DNA from: an uncultured Chloroflexus sp.
Lineage (GTDB): Bacteria > Chloroflexota > Chloroflexia > Chloroflexales > Chloroflexaceae
NCBI RefSeq assembly: GCF_937951745.1
Contig: NZ_CALFBQ010000042.1
Span: forward strand, 1 to 63,634
Reading direction: 5' to 3'
Length of the DNA: 63,634 bases
The notes below the pieces were generated by a model. It did not search any database and had not been told where the DNA came from. It saw only the letters and a list, made by a program, of their open reading frames with translations. Below are positions 17,732 to 27,360 of this stretch, piece by piece. Within the stretch, counting starts at the first letter, position 1. Each line of letters starts with the position of its first letter. The position numbers and the translations under genes were made by a program.

Positions 17732-19402
17732 ATGCAAACGCTCTCCACCGACGTGTTGGTGATCGGCGGTGGTGCGACCGGTACCGGCTGTGCGCTCGAT
17801 CTGGCAATGCGCGGCATTCGCTGCATCCTCGTCGAGAAGGGTGATATAACCCACGGTACCACCGGTCGCTACCACGGCCTGCTCCATTCCGGCGGGAGAT
17901 ATGTGACTAAAGACCCACAATCGGCCACCGAATGCGCCCACGAAAATGCCATCCTACGCCGGATTATGCCCCACTGCATCGAGCAGACCTCTGGCTTTTT
18001 CGTAATTACGCCGTGGGATGATGAAAGCTATGGCGATGTGTTTGTAACCAATTGCCACCGTACCGGCGTGCCGGTGCAAGAGATCAGCGTCGCCGAGATG
18101 CTGCGCCGCGAACCGGCCCTCAATCCACGCATTTCGCGCGTGTTTGAGGTGCATGATGGGTCAGCCGACTCCTTCCTTGCCACGCACTCGGTGGCGCTCG
18201 CTGCCCGCGAGTATGGTGCCGAGATTCGCACGTATCACAATGTGGTTGAGCTGGTGCGGGTGGGCGATCGAGTAGTGGGGGCCATCGTCGAAGATTTACG
18301 CAGCGGCGAGCGAATCCGGATCGATTGCACCTACGTGCTCAATGCCGCCGGCGCATGGGCCGGCAAGATCGCAGCAATGGCCGGTGTGACGGTGACGGTC
18401 GTGCCCGGTAAGGGGACTATGGTGGCAATGAACCACCGGATGGTCAATACTGTCGTTAATCGCTGTAAACTGCCCTCCGATGGCGATATTATCGTGCCCA
18501 TCCACACAGTTGCCGTGATCGGTACCACTGATGTGCATGTCCCCGATCCCGATGTATTTGGGATCGAGCCGGAAGAGATCCAGTTTATGCTTGATGAAGG
18601 CGAGAAGCTGATTCCCGGTTTCCGCCAGTATCGCGCCTTGCGCGCATGGGCTGGCGTGCGCCCGCTTTATAAAGATAAAGATGTCGCTAGTGACCGCGAT
18701 ATTCCTCGCACGTTCAAGTTGCTCGATCACGAAGAGCGTGATGGCGTCAGCGGCATTCTGTCGATTGTCGGCGGCAAGTGGACAACGTATCGCCTGATGG
18801 CCGAGCAGACGGTTAACGAGCTAGCCCGTCGGCTTGGTAATACTCAACCGTGCCGCACGGCGAGCGAGGTCTTGCCGGTGCCACGCTTCGAGCACCGCGC
18901 CCACGCGATGGTGACGGTGTCACCCGATCCGGCAGCCCAAACGCCACACTACTGGCTTGGCAAGCCGCTGGCACTGGTTGAAAGCGAACACGCTGCTGGT
19001 GATCTGATCTGCGAATGTGAATTGGTCACCCGCGACCGGATTATTGCGGCGATTGATGCCGGTGCGCACAACCTTGACGATATCCGGCGCGATGTGCGCA
19101 TGGGGATGGGACCATGCCAAGGCGGCTGGTGCATCTACCGCACGGCTAACCTGCTCTACGAGCGGCGCTGTGCCGATGGCCTCAGCCATACTCACGCCAA
19201 CGAAGCGATGTTGCACTTCCTCCAAGAGCGGTGGAAGGGATTGACGCCAGTGCTCTGGGGCGACCAGTTGCGGCAGGCTCGTCTTGACGAGTTGATTTAC
19301 GCCGGTGTGTTGGGGATTCACCGCTTGCGCGCGTTGGCCGAGCCGGGAGGCGGGTTAGTGACGCAGCATCCCGCTATCGCAACCGAGTATGTGCAGGCAT
19401 AG
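17732..19402 (+). CDS. glpA: Anaerobic glycerol-3-phosphate dehydrogenase subunit A
   Basis: GlpA is the FAD subunit that oxidises glycerol 3-phosphate to dihydroxyacetone phosphate. It has 556 aa. The dinucleotide-binding motif GGGATGTGCALD is at the N-terminus (about residues 11-22), a DAO-type catalytic domain follows, and a C-terminal BFD-like [2Fe-2S] domain carries CEC near 428 and CQGGWC near 461. TAGGAGATC precedes the ATG. It starts the glpABC cluster, and the nearby terminator-like hairpin suggests separate or attenuated expression. Confidence 0.96.
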   Translation: MQTLSTDVLVIGGGATGTGCALDLAMRGIRCILVEKGDITHGTTGRYHGLLHSGGRYVTKDPQSATECAHENAILRRIMPHCIEQTSGFFVITPWDDESYGDVFVTNCHRTGVPVQEISVAEMLRREPALNPRISRVFEVHDGSADSFLATHSVALAAREYGAEIRTYHNVVELVRVGDRVVGAIVEDLRSGERIRIDCTYVLNAAGAWAGKIAAMAGVTVTVVPGKGTMVAMNHRMVNTVVNRCKLPSDGDIIVPIHTVAVIGTTDVHVPDPDVFGIEPEEIQFMLDEGEKLIPGFRQYRALRAWAGVRPLYKDKDVASDRDIPRTFKLLDHEERDGVSGILSIVGGKWTTYRLMAEQTVNELARRLGNTQPCRTASEVLPVPRFEHRAHAMVTVSPDPAAQTPHYWLGKPLALVESEHAAGDLICECELVTRDRIIAAIDAGAHNLDDIRRDVRMGMGPCQGGWCIYRTANLLYERRCADGLSHTHANEAMLHFLQERWKGLTPVLWGDQLRQARLDELIYAGVLGIHRLRALAEPGGGLVTQHPAIATEYVQA

Positions 19403-19420
19403 CCCGCTGGGAGAGTGTCT

Positions 19421-20659
19421 ATGTACGATACGATTGTGATTGGCGCCGGCCTCAGCGGGATGCTGGCCGCAATTGGCCGCGCCGAACGCGGCGAGAAGGT
19501 GCTGGTGCTGGCCAAAGGTCACGGCGCGACTCACTGGTCAACCGGCTGTATTGATCTACTTGCCGATGTGGATGACCCGCTGGCCGGGATTGCCCAACTG
19601 GCTATCCAACGCCCTCATCATCCCTACGCGCTGGCCGGCCCGGCGATGATCGAGCAAGGGATTGCCCGTGTCCGCACTATCGGCGAAGCAGCCGACTATC
19701 CATTCGCTGGCAATCTCAACCGCAACCTGCTCTTGCCGACGGCGCTAGGCGCACTGCGCCCCACCGCGTTTGCCCCGGCCACAATGATCGCCGGCGATGC
19801 CCGCCAATTGCGCGATGGCCGGCCTACGCTCATTGCCGGCTTTGCCGAGTTGCGCGACTTCTTCCCGCCGCTGATCGCCGCTAACCTGCGCGCACAAGGC
19901 ATCGCTGCTGAAGCGGCGCAGTTGGCGCTGCCGCCTACGCAGCGCCAGCACGATTTCAGCTCGGTGACGTTAGCCCGCTTGTGCGAGCAACCGGCATTCC
20001 GTGCCAACCTTGGCGAGCAATTGGCCGCCCATGTACGCAAAGGTGGTTATGCCCGCATCGGCCTGCCAGCCATCCTCGGTCTCAGGCATGCCACCGCGGT
20101 GGTGCGCGATCTGCAAAATCGGGCCGGCGCATTGATCTTTGAAATTCCCACCCTGCCGGTTTCGGTGGCCGGTATGCGGCTGTATCAGATCCTAGAGGAT
20201 GAATTGCTGCGGTTAGGCGGCCGCATCCAATTGGGTGGATTTGTCCAGCGCGCCGAGCACATTGGCGACACCCTCGTCGCTGTCTTCAGCGAGGCGGCAG
20301 CCCGCGAGCAGCGTCACACTGCCCGGCACTGGGTCTTGGCAACCGGCGGCATTCTTGGCGGTGGGGTGCGAGCCACGCCTGAAGGCTATCTGTATGAAAC
20401 GGCGCTCGCCCTGCCGCTGCAAACGCCTGATGGCAGGGCAGGATGGTTTGCGCCGCGGTTTCTCGATGAACACGGCCACCCCGTCTTTCAAAGCGGGGTG
20501 CGCGTTGATCAACGCCTGCGCCCGCTTGACGCCGCTGGCCGGCTGGTATACGAAAATGTGCAGGTTGTAGGTGGTGCGCTGGCCGGCTACGATCCGATTC
20601 GCGAAGGCTGCCTCGAAGGGGCGGCTATCGCCACTGGCTGGGCCGCCGGGCAGGCATGA
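19421..20659 (+). CDS. glpB: Anaerobic glycerol-3-phosphate dehydrogenase subunit B
   Basis: GlpB is the FMN-binding electron-transfer subunit of the GlpABC complex. It has 412 aa. An N-terminal Rossmann motif GAGLSGMLAAI (about residues 8-18) and a C-terminal GGALAGYDPIREGCLEG segment are typical. The ATG at 19421 with GGGAG seven bases upstream is chosen over a GTG two codons earlier. It lies 18 bases after glpA. Confidence 0.95.
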   Translation: MYDTIVIGAGLSGMLAAIGRAERGEKVLVLAKGHGATHWSTGCIDLLADVDDPLAGIAQLAIQRPHHPYALAGPAMIEQGIARVRTIGEAADYPFAGNLNRNLLLPTALGALRPTAFAPATMIAGDARQLRDGRPTLIAGFAELRDFFPPLIAANLRAQGIAAEAAQLALPPTQRQHDFSSVTLARLCEQPAFRANLGEQLAAHVRKGGYARIGLPAILGLRHATAVVRDLQNRAGALIFEIPTLPVSVAGMRLYQILEDELLRLGGRIQLGGFVQRAEHIGDTLVAVFSEAAAREQRHTARHWVLATGGILGGGVRATPEGYLYETALALPLQTPDGRAGWFAPRFLDEHGHPVFQSGVRVDQRLRPLDAAGRLVYENVQVVGGALAGYDPIREGCLEGAAIATGWAAGQA

Positions 20660-20766
20660 TAGTACCGCCGCAGGCGATGCACTCCAATAAGCTGCGCTCG
20701 CCGCCACTTTTCGTACAGCCGCACAACAGTGCGGCTCCATCATGCGCTCGCAGAGGAATCACCACT

Positions 20767-21996
20767 ATGGATCATATCGAACTCTCACTCACCCAATCAC
20801 TCGATCATTGCATCAAATGCAACATCTGCACCTCAGCCTGCCCAGTGGCAGCAGTAACCGATGCCTTCCCCGGCCCCAAATACGTCGGGCCGCAAGCGCA
20901 ACGCTTCCGCCATGCCGCCCAACCGTCGCCCGATGCTTCAGTTGACTACTGTTCAGGCTGCCGGGTCTGCAATCAGGTCTGCCCGACCGGCGTGCGCATC
21001 GCTGAGCTGAATGCCCGCGCCCGCGCCCAAATCGTCGCCGAACGCGGCATGCCCTTACGCAACCGGATTATCGCCCGTTCAGGGTTGGTGGGGCGGCTCA
21101 GCAGCGGCCCACACGCGCCGCTAGTCAACTTCACGCTCAACTTTGCGCCGGCGCGCTGGATGATCGAACGGGTGATGGGCATTCATCGCCACGCACCGCT
21201 GCCCAAAGCCAGCACCTACACCTTCCGGCGTTGGTTCAAACGGCACAAACCGGCGACCAACGGGCGACGACCACAGGTCGTCTACTTCCACGGGTGCAGC
21301 ACGAACTACTATGAACCGCATGTCGGTAAGGCGGCGATTGTTGTGCTCGAACACCTCGGGTTTGAGGTCATCGTGCCGCCGCAACGCTGCTGCGGCTTGC
21401 CACTGCTCTCAAACGGCGACTTTCCAGCAGCGCAGAGCCATCACGAATACAACGTCGCCCAACTCTTGCCCTACGCTCGCGCCGGTATCCCGATCGTCGG
21501 CACCAGCACTAGCTGTACACTCACCCTCAAAGAAGAGGCGCCGGAGCTGCTGGGGTTGCACGGCGACGACATTCACGCGGTCGCTGCCGGCACCTATGAC
21601 ATCTTCGAGTTTCTGCGCAATCTCTACGAGCAAGGCCGCCTGCGCACCGATTTCCGCCCGATCGAACGTGAATTGCCGTACCACCCGCCATGCCAGTTGC
21701 GCGCGCACCGGATTGGCCGCCCAGTACTTGATGTGCTAGGACTGGTGCCCGGCTTACGCCTGCGCGAGAGTCGAGCCGAATGCTGCGGCATCGCCGGCAC
21801 CTACGGCATCAAGCGCGAGAAGTATCAGATCGCGATGGACGTCGGCAAGTCCCTGTTCGACTTCGTGCGCGCCAGCGGCCAAGACCTCGCGCTCTGCGAC
21901 AGCGAGACCTGTCGCTGGCAGATCAGCGGCGCAACTGGCGTCGCCACTCGCCATCCGATCGAACTCTTAGCCGAAGCCTACGGTCTAGCGGTGTAA
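20767..21996 (+). CDS. glpC: Anaerobic glycerol-3-phosphate dehydrogenase subunit C
   Basis: GlpC is the iron-sulfur subunit that passes electrons from GlpAB to the quinone pool. It has 409 aa. Two 4Fe-4S motifs are visible: CIKCNICTSACPV near residue 15 and CSGCRVCNQVCPTG near 61. Two CCG-domain motifs follow (CCGLPLLSNGD near 212, CCGIAGTYG near 339). The ATG at 20767 with AGAGG upstream is preferred over a longer frame that overlaps glpB. A small hairpin GCCGCAC/GTGCGGC lies in the 107-base glpB-glpC gap. Confidence 0.94.
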   Translation: MDHIELSLTQSLDHCIKCNICTSACPVAAVTDAFPGPKYVGPQAQRFRHAAQPSPDASVDYCSGCRVCNQVCPTGVRIAELNARARAQIVAERGMPLRNRIIARSGLVGRLSSGPHAPLVNFTLNFAPARWMIERVMGIHRHAPLPKASTYTFRRWFKRHKPATNGRRPQVVYFHGCSTNYYEPHVGKAAIVVLEHLGFEVIVPPQRCCGLPLLSNGDFPAAQSHHEYNVAQLLPYARAGIPIVGTSTSCTLTLKEEAPELLGLHGDDIHAVAAGTYDIFEFLRNLYEQGRLRTDFRPIERELPYHPPCQLRAHRIGRPVLDVLGLVPGLRLRESRAECCGIAGTYGIKREKYQIAMDVGKSLFDFVRASGQDLALCDSETCRWQISGATGVATRHPIELLAEAYGLAV

Positions 21997-22013
21997 CACC
22001 TCTGCATCTATGG

Positions 22014-22182
22014 GTCATTGCGAGGGCGCACAGTGCCCGCAGCAATCTACCCCTTCAGCGGGCAGAATACCTGAACGGATCACTCCCGCTTAAGCAGGAG
22101 ATTGCGGCGCCGCCTCCGGCGGCTCGCAATGACACTAGGTGAGGGGGAGATTGCTGCGCCCCCGGCTGCTCGCAACGACACA
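22014..22182. repeat. GTCATTGCGAG dispersed element plus a truncated neighbour
   Basis: GTCATTGCGAG at 22014-22024 and its exact complement CTCGCAATGAC at 22123-22133 form 11-base terminal inverted repeats around 120 bases, with GCAATC and GGAGATTGC inside. A truncated second unit (GGAGATTGCTGC...GCTCGCAACGACAC) runs to about 22182. It belongs to the same family as 9089-9232. Confidence 0.7.
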
Positions 22183-22284
22183 TGGGGTGCGGAATGCATG
22201 CCTGAAGGGCATCACGCCGCGACACCCCGCAGGTAGGAAGGAACGCAAACAACCCAAGGGTCAACCGCAATGCCAGCATTTTGT

Positions 22285-22290
22285 TATAAT
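22285..22290 (+). promoter_or_regulatory. -10 box of the kinase-WD40 gene
   Basis: TATAAT sits in ATTTTGTTATAATACG, 38 bases before the chosen start. The -35 region is not convincing. Confidence 0.45.
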
Positions 22291-22328
22291 ACGATTTAGT
22301 GGGTTCGCGTCTGCCCGGAGTAGTGCGC

Positions 22329-24191
22329 ATGCTTGCGCCGGAAACAGTCTTGCAAGGCCGGTATCGGGTCATCACCCAGATCGCCAAAGGCGGGATGGGC
22401 GCTGTCTATCAGGCGCGCGATTTGCGACTACGCATTGACGTGGCCCTGAAGCAGACCCTGTTTAACGATGAAGCCTACCGGCAGGCGTTCGAGCGCGAAG
22501 CGCAAATACTGGCCCGGCTCAGGCATCAAGCATTGCCGCGTGTGATCGATCATTTCATTGATCCACAGGGCCAATTTCTGGTCATGGAATTTATCCATGG
22601 CGAAGATCTCGGTAATCAACTGGCCCGCCTTGGCCGCCGGTTCGCCTCGCCGCAGGTTGTACCGATGGTGGTTAAGTGGACGGATCAATTGCTCGACGTG
22701 TTGCATTACTTGCATACGCGGCCCGTGCCGGTCATCCATCGTGATATTAAGCCAAAGAATCTCAAGCTCACCCCAAGCCACGATATCATCTTGCTCGATT
22801 TTGGGCTAGCCCGCGGCGGGATGACGGTCTCTGCCGGGATTGACGGGTCGGGCACGCGCAAGGTCTACGGCTTTACCCCGCCGTATGCGCCCTACGAACA
22901 GATGCGCGATGGCGAACCCGATCCGCGCAGCGACATCTACTCGCTTTCGGCAACCCTGTATCACCTGCTGACTGGTGTACTGCCGCCTGATGCAATGACC
23001 CGTATGGCCCGGCTAGTCAACGGCCAGCCTGACCCGTTGCGTCCGATCCGCAGCTTAGCACCGCATGTTCCTGAGGGGTTGGCTCAGTTGATCGAGCAAG
23101 GTATGGCAACGCTGATCGAACAGCGACCGCAATCGGCTCGCGAGATGCGCGAGGCGCTTCACCGCCTGCGTGGTAAGCCAGCCGCTGCGGCTCCGGCAGC
23201 TTTACGACCCATACCCCAACCAACAACGCCGCCAGCCCCTGAGCCTATTGAGACACCCTCCCAACCGTCATCAGCGGAGTCTAGCCCGACTCGATTGAAA
23301 ACACCGGTTGGCACGATGTTACGCCGTCTGATCACGGGCAGTCAGGTGCGGAGTATCGCGTTTTCACCTGATGGCACATGGTTATTGGCTGGCTATGACG
23401 ACTATACCGTTGGGGTGTGGGATGTCAGTACTGGCGAACAAGTAACCAGCCTGCGTGGCCACGAGAGCACTGTCCGCACGGTCGCGTGGAGTCCGGATGG
23501 CAAGCTGGCTGCGACCGGCAGCGATGACGAGACGGTGCGGATCTGGCGCACGGATGATTGGCAACCATTACAAACCATCCAATACCTCGGTTGCCCAATC
23601 GAGAGCGTTGGATTTAGCCCTAATGGCCGGTACCTCGCCACTGGCGGGTGGGGTAGTGCAATCACCCTGTACGAGCTACGGCAAGAAAAAATCGAGCCGA
23701 TTGGCCTATTGACATGCCCCTTCGTCCATTCATTGAGCTTTTCGCCTGATGGATCCCTCATAGCGGCTGGCTGCTATGATGGCGCGATCTATCTCTGGCA
23801 GGTCGCCGATCAACGAGCGCTCCAACCGATTAACGGCTTTAATACGTTCATTTACAGCGTCGCGTTTAATCCGGCTAGCACGATCATTGCCGCAAGCAGC
23901 GGCACTAGCATTCGGCTGTGGCGGCTCAAGGATTATCACCCGCTCGACACCCTGCAGGGCCACACGGCGCCGGTGCGCGGGCTTGCCTTCAGCCCGCGGT
24001 TCCCGATCTTGGCTTCGGTCAGCGAAGATCGTAGCGCTCGCTTTTGGCAAATGGAACAGGTGCAACCGTTACCGCTCGTGCTCGAACACAGTGCCGGCGT
24101 GAGCTGCCTGAGCTTTAGCCCCGACGGCCAATTACTGGCTACTGGCGCTCATGATGGCCGTATCTGCCTCTGGCAAGCGCCAACCCAATAG
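22329..24191 (+). CDS. Serine/threonine protein kinase with seven WD40 repeats
   Basis: The 620-aa protein has an N-terminal eukaryotic-like kinase domain (about residues 10-270), a Pro/Ala/Ser linker (about 275-330) and seven WD40-type repeats (about 337-620), enough for one closed beta-propeller. The kinase is intact: GGMGAVYQA, VALK, HRDIKPKN near 136 and DFGLARG near 156. There is no membrane helix, so it is probably cytosolic. The ATG at 22329 has CGGAG nine bases upstream; an in-frame GTG at 22299 is less likely. The propeller should recruit partners or substrates, which are unknown. Confidence 0.92.
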   Translation: MLAPETVLQGRYRVITQIAKGGMGAVYQARDLRLRIDVALKQTLFNDEAYRQAFEREAQILARLRHQALPRVIDHFIDPQGQFLVMEFIHGEDLGNQLARLGRRFASPQVVPMVVKWTDQLLDVLHYLHTRPVPVIHRDIKPKNLKLTPSHDIILLDFGLARGGMTVSAGIDGSGTRKVYGFTPPYAPYEQMRDGEPDPRSDIYSLSATLYHLLTGVLPPDAMTRMARLVNGQPDPLRPIRSLAPHVPEGLAQLIEQGMATLIEQRPQSAREMREALHRLRGKPAAAAPAALRPIPQPTTPPAPEPIETPSQPSSAESSPTRLKTPVGTMLRRLITGSQVRSIAFSPDGTWLLAGYDDYTVGVWDVSTGEQVTSLRGHESTVRTVAWSPDGKLAATGSDDETVRIWRTDDWQPLQTIQYLGCPIESVGFSPNGRYLATGGWGSAITLYELRQEKIEPIGLLTCPFVHSLSFSPDGSLIAAGCYDGAIYLWQVADQRALQPINGFNTFIYSVAFNPASTIIAASSGTSIRLWRLKDYHPLDTLQGHTAPVRGLAFSPRFPILASVSEDRSARFWQMEQVQPLPLVLEHSAGVSCLSFSPDGQLLATGAHDGRICLWQAPTQ

Positions 24192-24212
24192 GAGCGCAGC
24201 GTTGCTTTGCCG

Positions 24213-25421
24213 CTATTTGCGATTCGCCACCCGTTCCACCAAGGCAATAATCCGTTCGGCTCGCCGGCCATAGGTATGTTCAGCCGCCAAGGCTTGGCGC
24301 ACCGCTGCGAGCGATGGGTCGCGTTCGGCCAACGCCGCGCTCAGCGCCGCTTGCAAGCCGGCCAGATCGCGCCGGGTGAAACTGTAGGCCAGATGCGGCG
24401 GCAAGATCTCGTGCAAGGCTGGAATGGACGGCAGCACAACCGGTATACCCAACGCCATATACTCGAACAACTTGAGCGGCGAGGCAGTCACATCGGTGAC
24501 GGTATCGGGAATCACCAGCGCATCAGCCGCGCCGAGACAGCGCACCACCTCGGTTTGTGGACGCGGCGGCAGCAAGTAGAGGTCGGCTGGCGTGGTCGTG
24601 GTTTCAGCGACCCGCAACCCTTCGCTGATCGCATGGGCCGCCAGCGCCGCCCGTTCGCCGGGTCGCCCGCCAAGAATCAAACCGATCAAATCCGGATGGG
24701 TAGCGCGTAGCGCACGGATGGCACTGAGCAGACCGTCCAACCAGCGGTGGGCGAAAGTCATGCCGGCATAGGCGACGATTGGCGCTGTGGGAGGCAAGCC
24801 AAGTTCGGTGCGGCAAGCGACGCGATCTTGCGGTGCAAAGATCTGCTCGTCGTAGGCATCGGGAATAACCGCCACATCAGCCGGCTCGCGCCAACCGATC
24901 TGCGCCAACAGCCGGCGAAAATCCGCGGTGAGTGAGGCAACCGCCGTCGCGCGACCGATCGCCGTCCGGTCAATGAGATCAAGCAATCCACGCGCCCAAC
25001 GTTCCTTGGCCCGTGACGGGTTGCGCGACTCAAGATCATGCGCCTCATAGATCACGGGCAGGCCAAGCCGGGGACCAAAAACACCGGCCCACCACGCGGC
25101 AATAATCGGCTGGCGGATGTAGACTGCTTCGACTGTCTGCCGGCGGGGAGCCACTATCGCCGCGGTCATTGCGGCAAACACCGAATGTTCCGTATAATAG
25201 AGCAGCGTGCTCTTATAGAAGCGTGAGAGCTTGCCAATCGCCGGGCGGGGCAGATGCACCGCTCCAACTTCGTAAAACCGGCTTGGCTCCATCCTCCAGC
25301 GCGGAATCAGGGCGAGGGTATCAGGCCGGCGCGAGCGCAATTCGCGCAGCGTGGTATAAGTTTGCAGCGCGTTTGCCGACTGCAAATTCAAGCTGGTGGG
25401 ATAGGCGATATAGACGATCAT
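24213..25421 (-). CDS. Glycosyltransferase, GT4-like
   Basis: The 402-aa protein has the two-domain GT-B layout: an N-terminal acceptor domain with VIYEAHDLESRNPSRAKERW near residue 125, and a C-terminal donor domain with IVAYAGMTFAHRW near 215 and the family signature SPLKLFEYMALGIPVVLP near 320. It would transfer a sugar from a nucleotide donor. The ATG at 25421 lies one base after the stop of the patatin gene, so translation is probably coupled; a TTG further upstream would overlap. Acceptor and pathway are unknown. Confidence 0.88.
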   Translation of the reverse strand: MIVYIAYPTSLNLQSANALQTYTTLRELRSRRPDTLALIPRWRMEPSRFYEVGAVHLPRPAIGKLSRFYKSTLLYYTEHSVFAAMTAAIVAPRRQTVEAVYIRQPIIAAWWAGVFGPRLGLPVIYEAHDLESRNPSRAKERWARGLLDLIDRTAIGRATAVASLTADFRRLLAQIGWREPADVAVIPDAYDEQIFAPQDRVACRTELGLPPTAPIVAYAGMTFAHRWLDGLLSAIRALRATHPDLIGLILGGRPGERAALAAHAISEGLRVAETTTTPADLYLLPPRPQTEVVRCLGAADALVIPDTVTDVTASPLKLFEYMALGIPVVLPSIPALHEILPPHLAYSFTRRDLAGLQAALSAALAERDPSLAAVRQALAAEHTYGRRAERIIALVERVANRK

Positions 25422-25422
25422 C

Positions 25423-26640
25423 TCAACGGGCAACCTCAAGCCGCGACAGCAAACGATCTAATTCCGCCAGCGTTGAGGCCAGCCCCTCCGGAGCGGTGTG
25501 AAGTGAGCCGCCAGTCACCAACGCCGCGCGCACGAGATGCGGGTCATCGCCGGCCATCTGCAAGTTGCGCAAATCCTGCCTGATCCGCTCATCGCTGATC
25601 GCAATGCCATGCCGGGCCAGCATCGCCCGGTAATACGGATAATGTTCACATAGATGGTGGGCCACACTCTCGAAACCGTGGCGGGCAATTGTCATCCGAG
25701 TGCGGAAACGCATCGTATTTTCAGCGAACATCATCCGATCTTGACGCGAAGGTTCGATCAGAATGATATCAACTTCAGGATGGCGGCGGCGCACTTGCTT
25801 GATATGGTAATGCAAACCGGCGTGAATAAAGGTGCGAAATACTTGATTGCCGATTCGCTGAATGCCCTGATCGCTGATGCTAGCGCCGGGTGGATGGCGG
25901 CGATTATCGAACGGTACCATCGGATTGATGCACACGATCAGCTCAGCTCCGCGCTCGATAGCGACATCGAGGCTGGCAGTGCCGCGCAACCCGCCATCGA
26001 TATAGTCGCGATCACCGATCCGTACTGGGCGGTAGAAGATGGGGATCGCCGCCGACGCACAAACGGCGAGCGAAATCGGCACGTGTTCGAGCGGCGGCAA
26101 CCCGAAGACTGCTCGTTCGCCAGTATCGAGATCAGTAGCAACGATCATTAACTCGCGATCAAGATCGGTAAAGCGGTTTGAACGACCGGGTTGTTCGAGC
26201 GCCGCCCGGAGATAACGTTCGAGCGCCTGAGAGTCATAGAGACCGGTCGGCAACCCAACCGCCAAGGTTTCGATCAGATCGAGGAGCGAAGCCTCGCTGC
26301 CTTCACGCAACCAGCGTTGGAGAGCCTGCACCAACGCGCCGGGCAGATGCGAAGCGCGGCGCAACAGATCGGCCAGATTGAACTGGTAGAGGTGGTGCGG
26401 TTCGAGTTGATCGATGCCGAGCAATGAACTTTCAAGCACGCTAATTAACGTGCGCGGCGACATATTGTTAGCGAGACAGGCATTGATCAACGCGCCGGCG
26501 CTAGTGCCGACATAGATATCAAATTCATTGACCGAGAGATGTTCGAGCACCTGATCGATGGCGCAGAGGGCACCGATCTCATAGGCGGCGCCGGCCACGC
26601 CGCCGCCGGCGAGGACCAAAGCGGTTGTGCTGCGCTGCAT
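25423..26640 (-). CDS. Patatin-like phospholipase
   Basis: This 405-aa lipid acyl hydrolase uses a Ser-Asp dyad. The oxyanion motif GGGVAGAAYEIG lies at residues 12-23, the nucleophile elbow GTSAG near 44, and the catalytic Asp in YIDGGLRG near 212. No signal peptide is seen, so it should act inside the cell. It lies 33 bases downstream of phaR and one base upstream of the glycosyltransferase, forming a probable phaR-patatin-GT unit. Action on membrane or granule lipids is a guess from context. Confidence 0.9.
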   Translation of the reverse strand: MQRSTTALVLAGGGVAGAAYEIGALCAIDQVLEHLSVNEFDIYVGTSAGALINACLANNMSPRTLISVLESSLLGIDQLEPHHLYQFNLADLLRRASHLPGALVQALQRWLREGSEASLLDLIETLAVGLPTGLYDSQALERYLRAALEQPGRSNRFTDLDRELMIVATDLDTGERAVFGLPPLEHVPISLAVCASAAIPIFYRPVRIGDRDYIDGGLRGTASLDVAIERGAELIVCINPMVPFDNRRHPPGASISDQGIQRIGNQVFRTFIHAGLHYHIKQVRRRHPEVDIILIEPSRQDRMMFAENTMRFRTRMTIARHGFESVAHHLCEHYPYYRAMLARHGIAISDERIRQDLRNLQMAGDDPHLVRAALVTGGSLHTAPEGLASTLAELDRLLSRLEVAR

Positions 26641-26673
26641 AGCCTGCCTCTTTGCAACGATGTGCGATCACCT

Positions 26674-27201
26674 TCAACGCCAGCGTAACAATTGCTCAAC
26701 CATACTGGTGAGCGCATCGATCTGGGCATGGAGCCGTTCGACATCATTGCGTGTCGGTACATCAGCGATGCGATCGGCCAACTGATTCTGCGCATCACGG
26801 GCAAACTCTTGCCGTAACAACAGCTTGCGCCAGCGATCGGCCTCTTCGGGTGAAAGAGCGCCCTCGTCAACCAGCACATCGATCCGCCGGCCAATTTCAG
26901 CTTCGATCAGTTCATCACCACCGAGCGAACTGAAGAGCGTGCGCCGCAACGTTGTGAGAGTGTCACCACCAACCTGTATCAGACCGGTGAGTAAGTTGGT
27001 TGGCAACGGCGAAGCGCGACCACGGGCCTGTAATACGACCTGCGCCAAAATATTAGCCGTGATGTCGTCACCGGTCTCATTATCGAGCACTTGCACCGTC
27101 TCACCTTCTTGCACAAGCTTGGCAATGCCTTCGAGGGTGATGTAGCGCTTTTGGTTGGTATGATACAGTTTCCGGTTGGCGTATTTTTTAATGACATGCA
27201 T
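26674..27201 (-). CDS. phaR: PHA synthesis repressor PhaR
   Basis: PhaR proteins bind nascent PHA granules and repress phasin genes and their own gene until polymer appears. The N-terminal DNA-binding/PHB-accumulation domain is clear: VIKKYANRKLYHTNQKRYIT at residues 3-22 and NETGDDITANILAQV near 46-60. The rest is helical and ends in a short coiled coil (LHAQIDALTSMVEQLLRW). It has 175 aa. The ATG at 27201 has AAGGCGG upstream. Its own promoter carries a version of the operator found at the phasin gene, which supports autoregulation. Confidence 0.9.
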   Translation of the reverse strand: MHVIKKYANRKLYHTNQKRYITLEGIAKLVQEGETVQVLDNETGDDITANILAQVVLQARGRASPLPTNLLTGLIQVGGDTLTTLRRTLFSSLGGDELIEAEIGRRIDVLVDEGALSPEEADRWRKLLLRQEFARDAQNQLADRIADVPTRNDVERLHAQIDALTSMVEQLLRWR

Positions 27202-27284
27202 GGTATATGCCGCCTTGAGCCGGGTGATGCAGATAAACGCAATGCCTTGCCAATCCCGGCGTTGCCTTAATAGTCTCAGCGGCA

Positions 27285-27315
27285 ATTATAACACGCTGCG
27301 CCAAAACACCGGCAA
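27285..27315 (-). promoter_or_regulatory. phaR promoter with embedded operator half-site
   Basis: On the minus strand a -10 TATAAT (27290-27285) follows TTGCCG (27315-27310) at a long 19-base spacing. The spacer holds TGGCGCAGCGTGTTA (27303-27289), touching the -10. The same sequence with one base changed lies at the same place in the phasin promoter. Confidence 0.6.
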
Positions 27316-27360
27316 CTGTGGCCAACGCCACAGTGCCGGCGTTCGGCAATTCCAAGCTAA

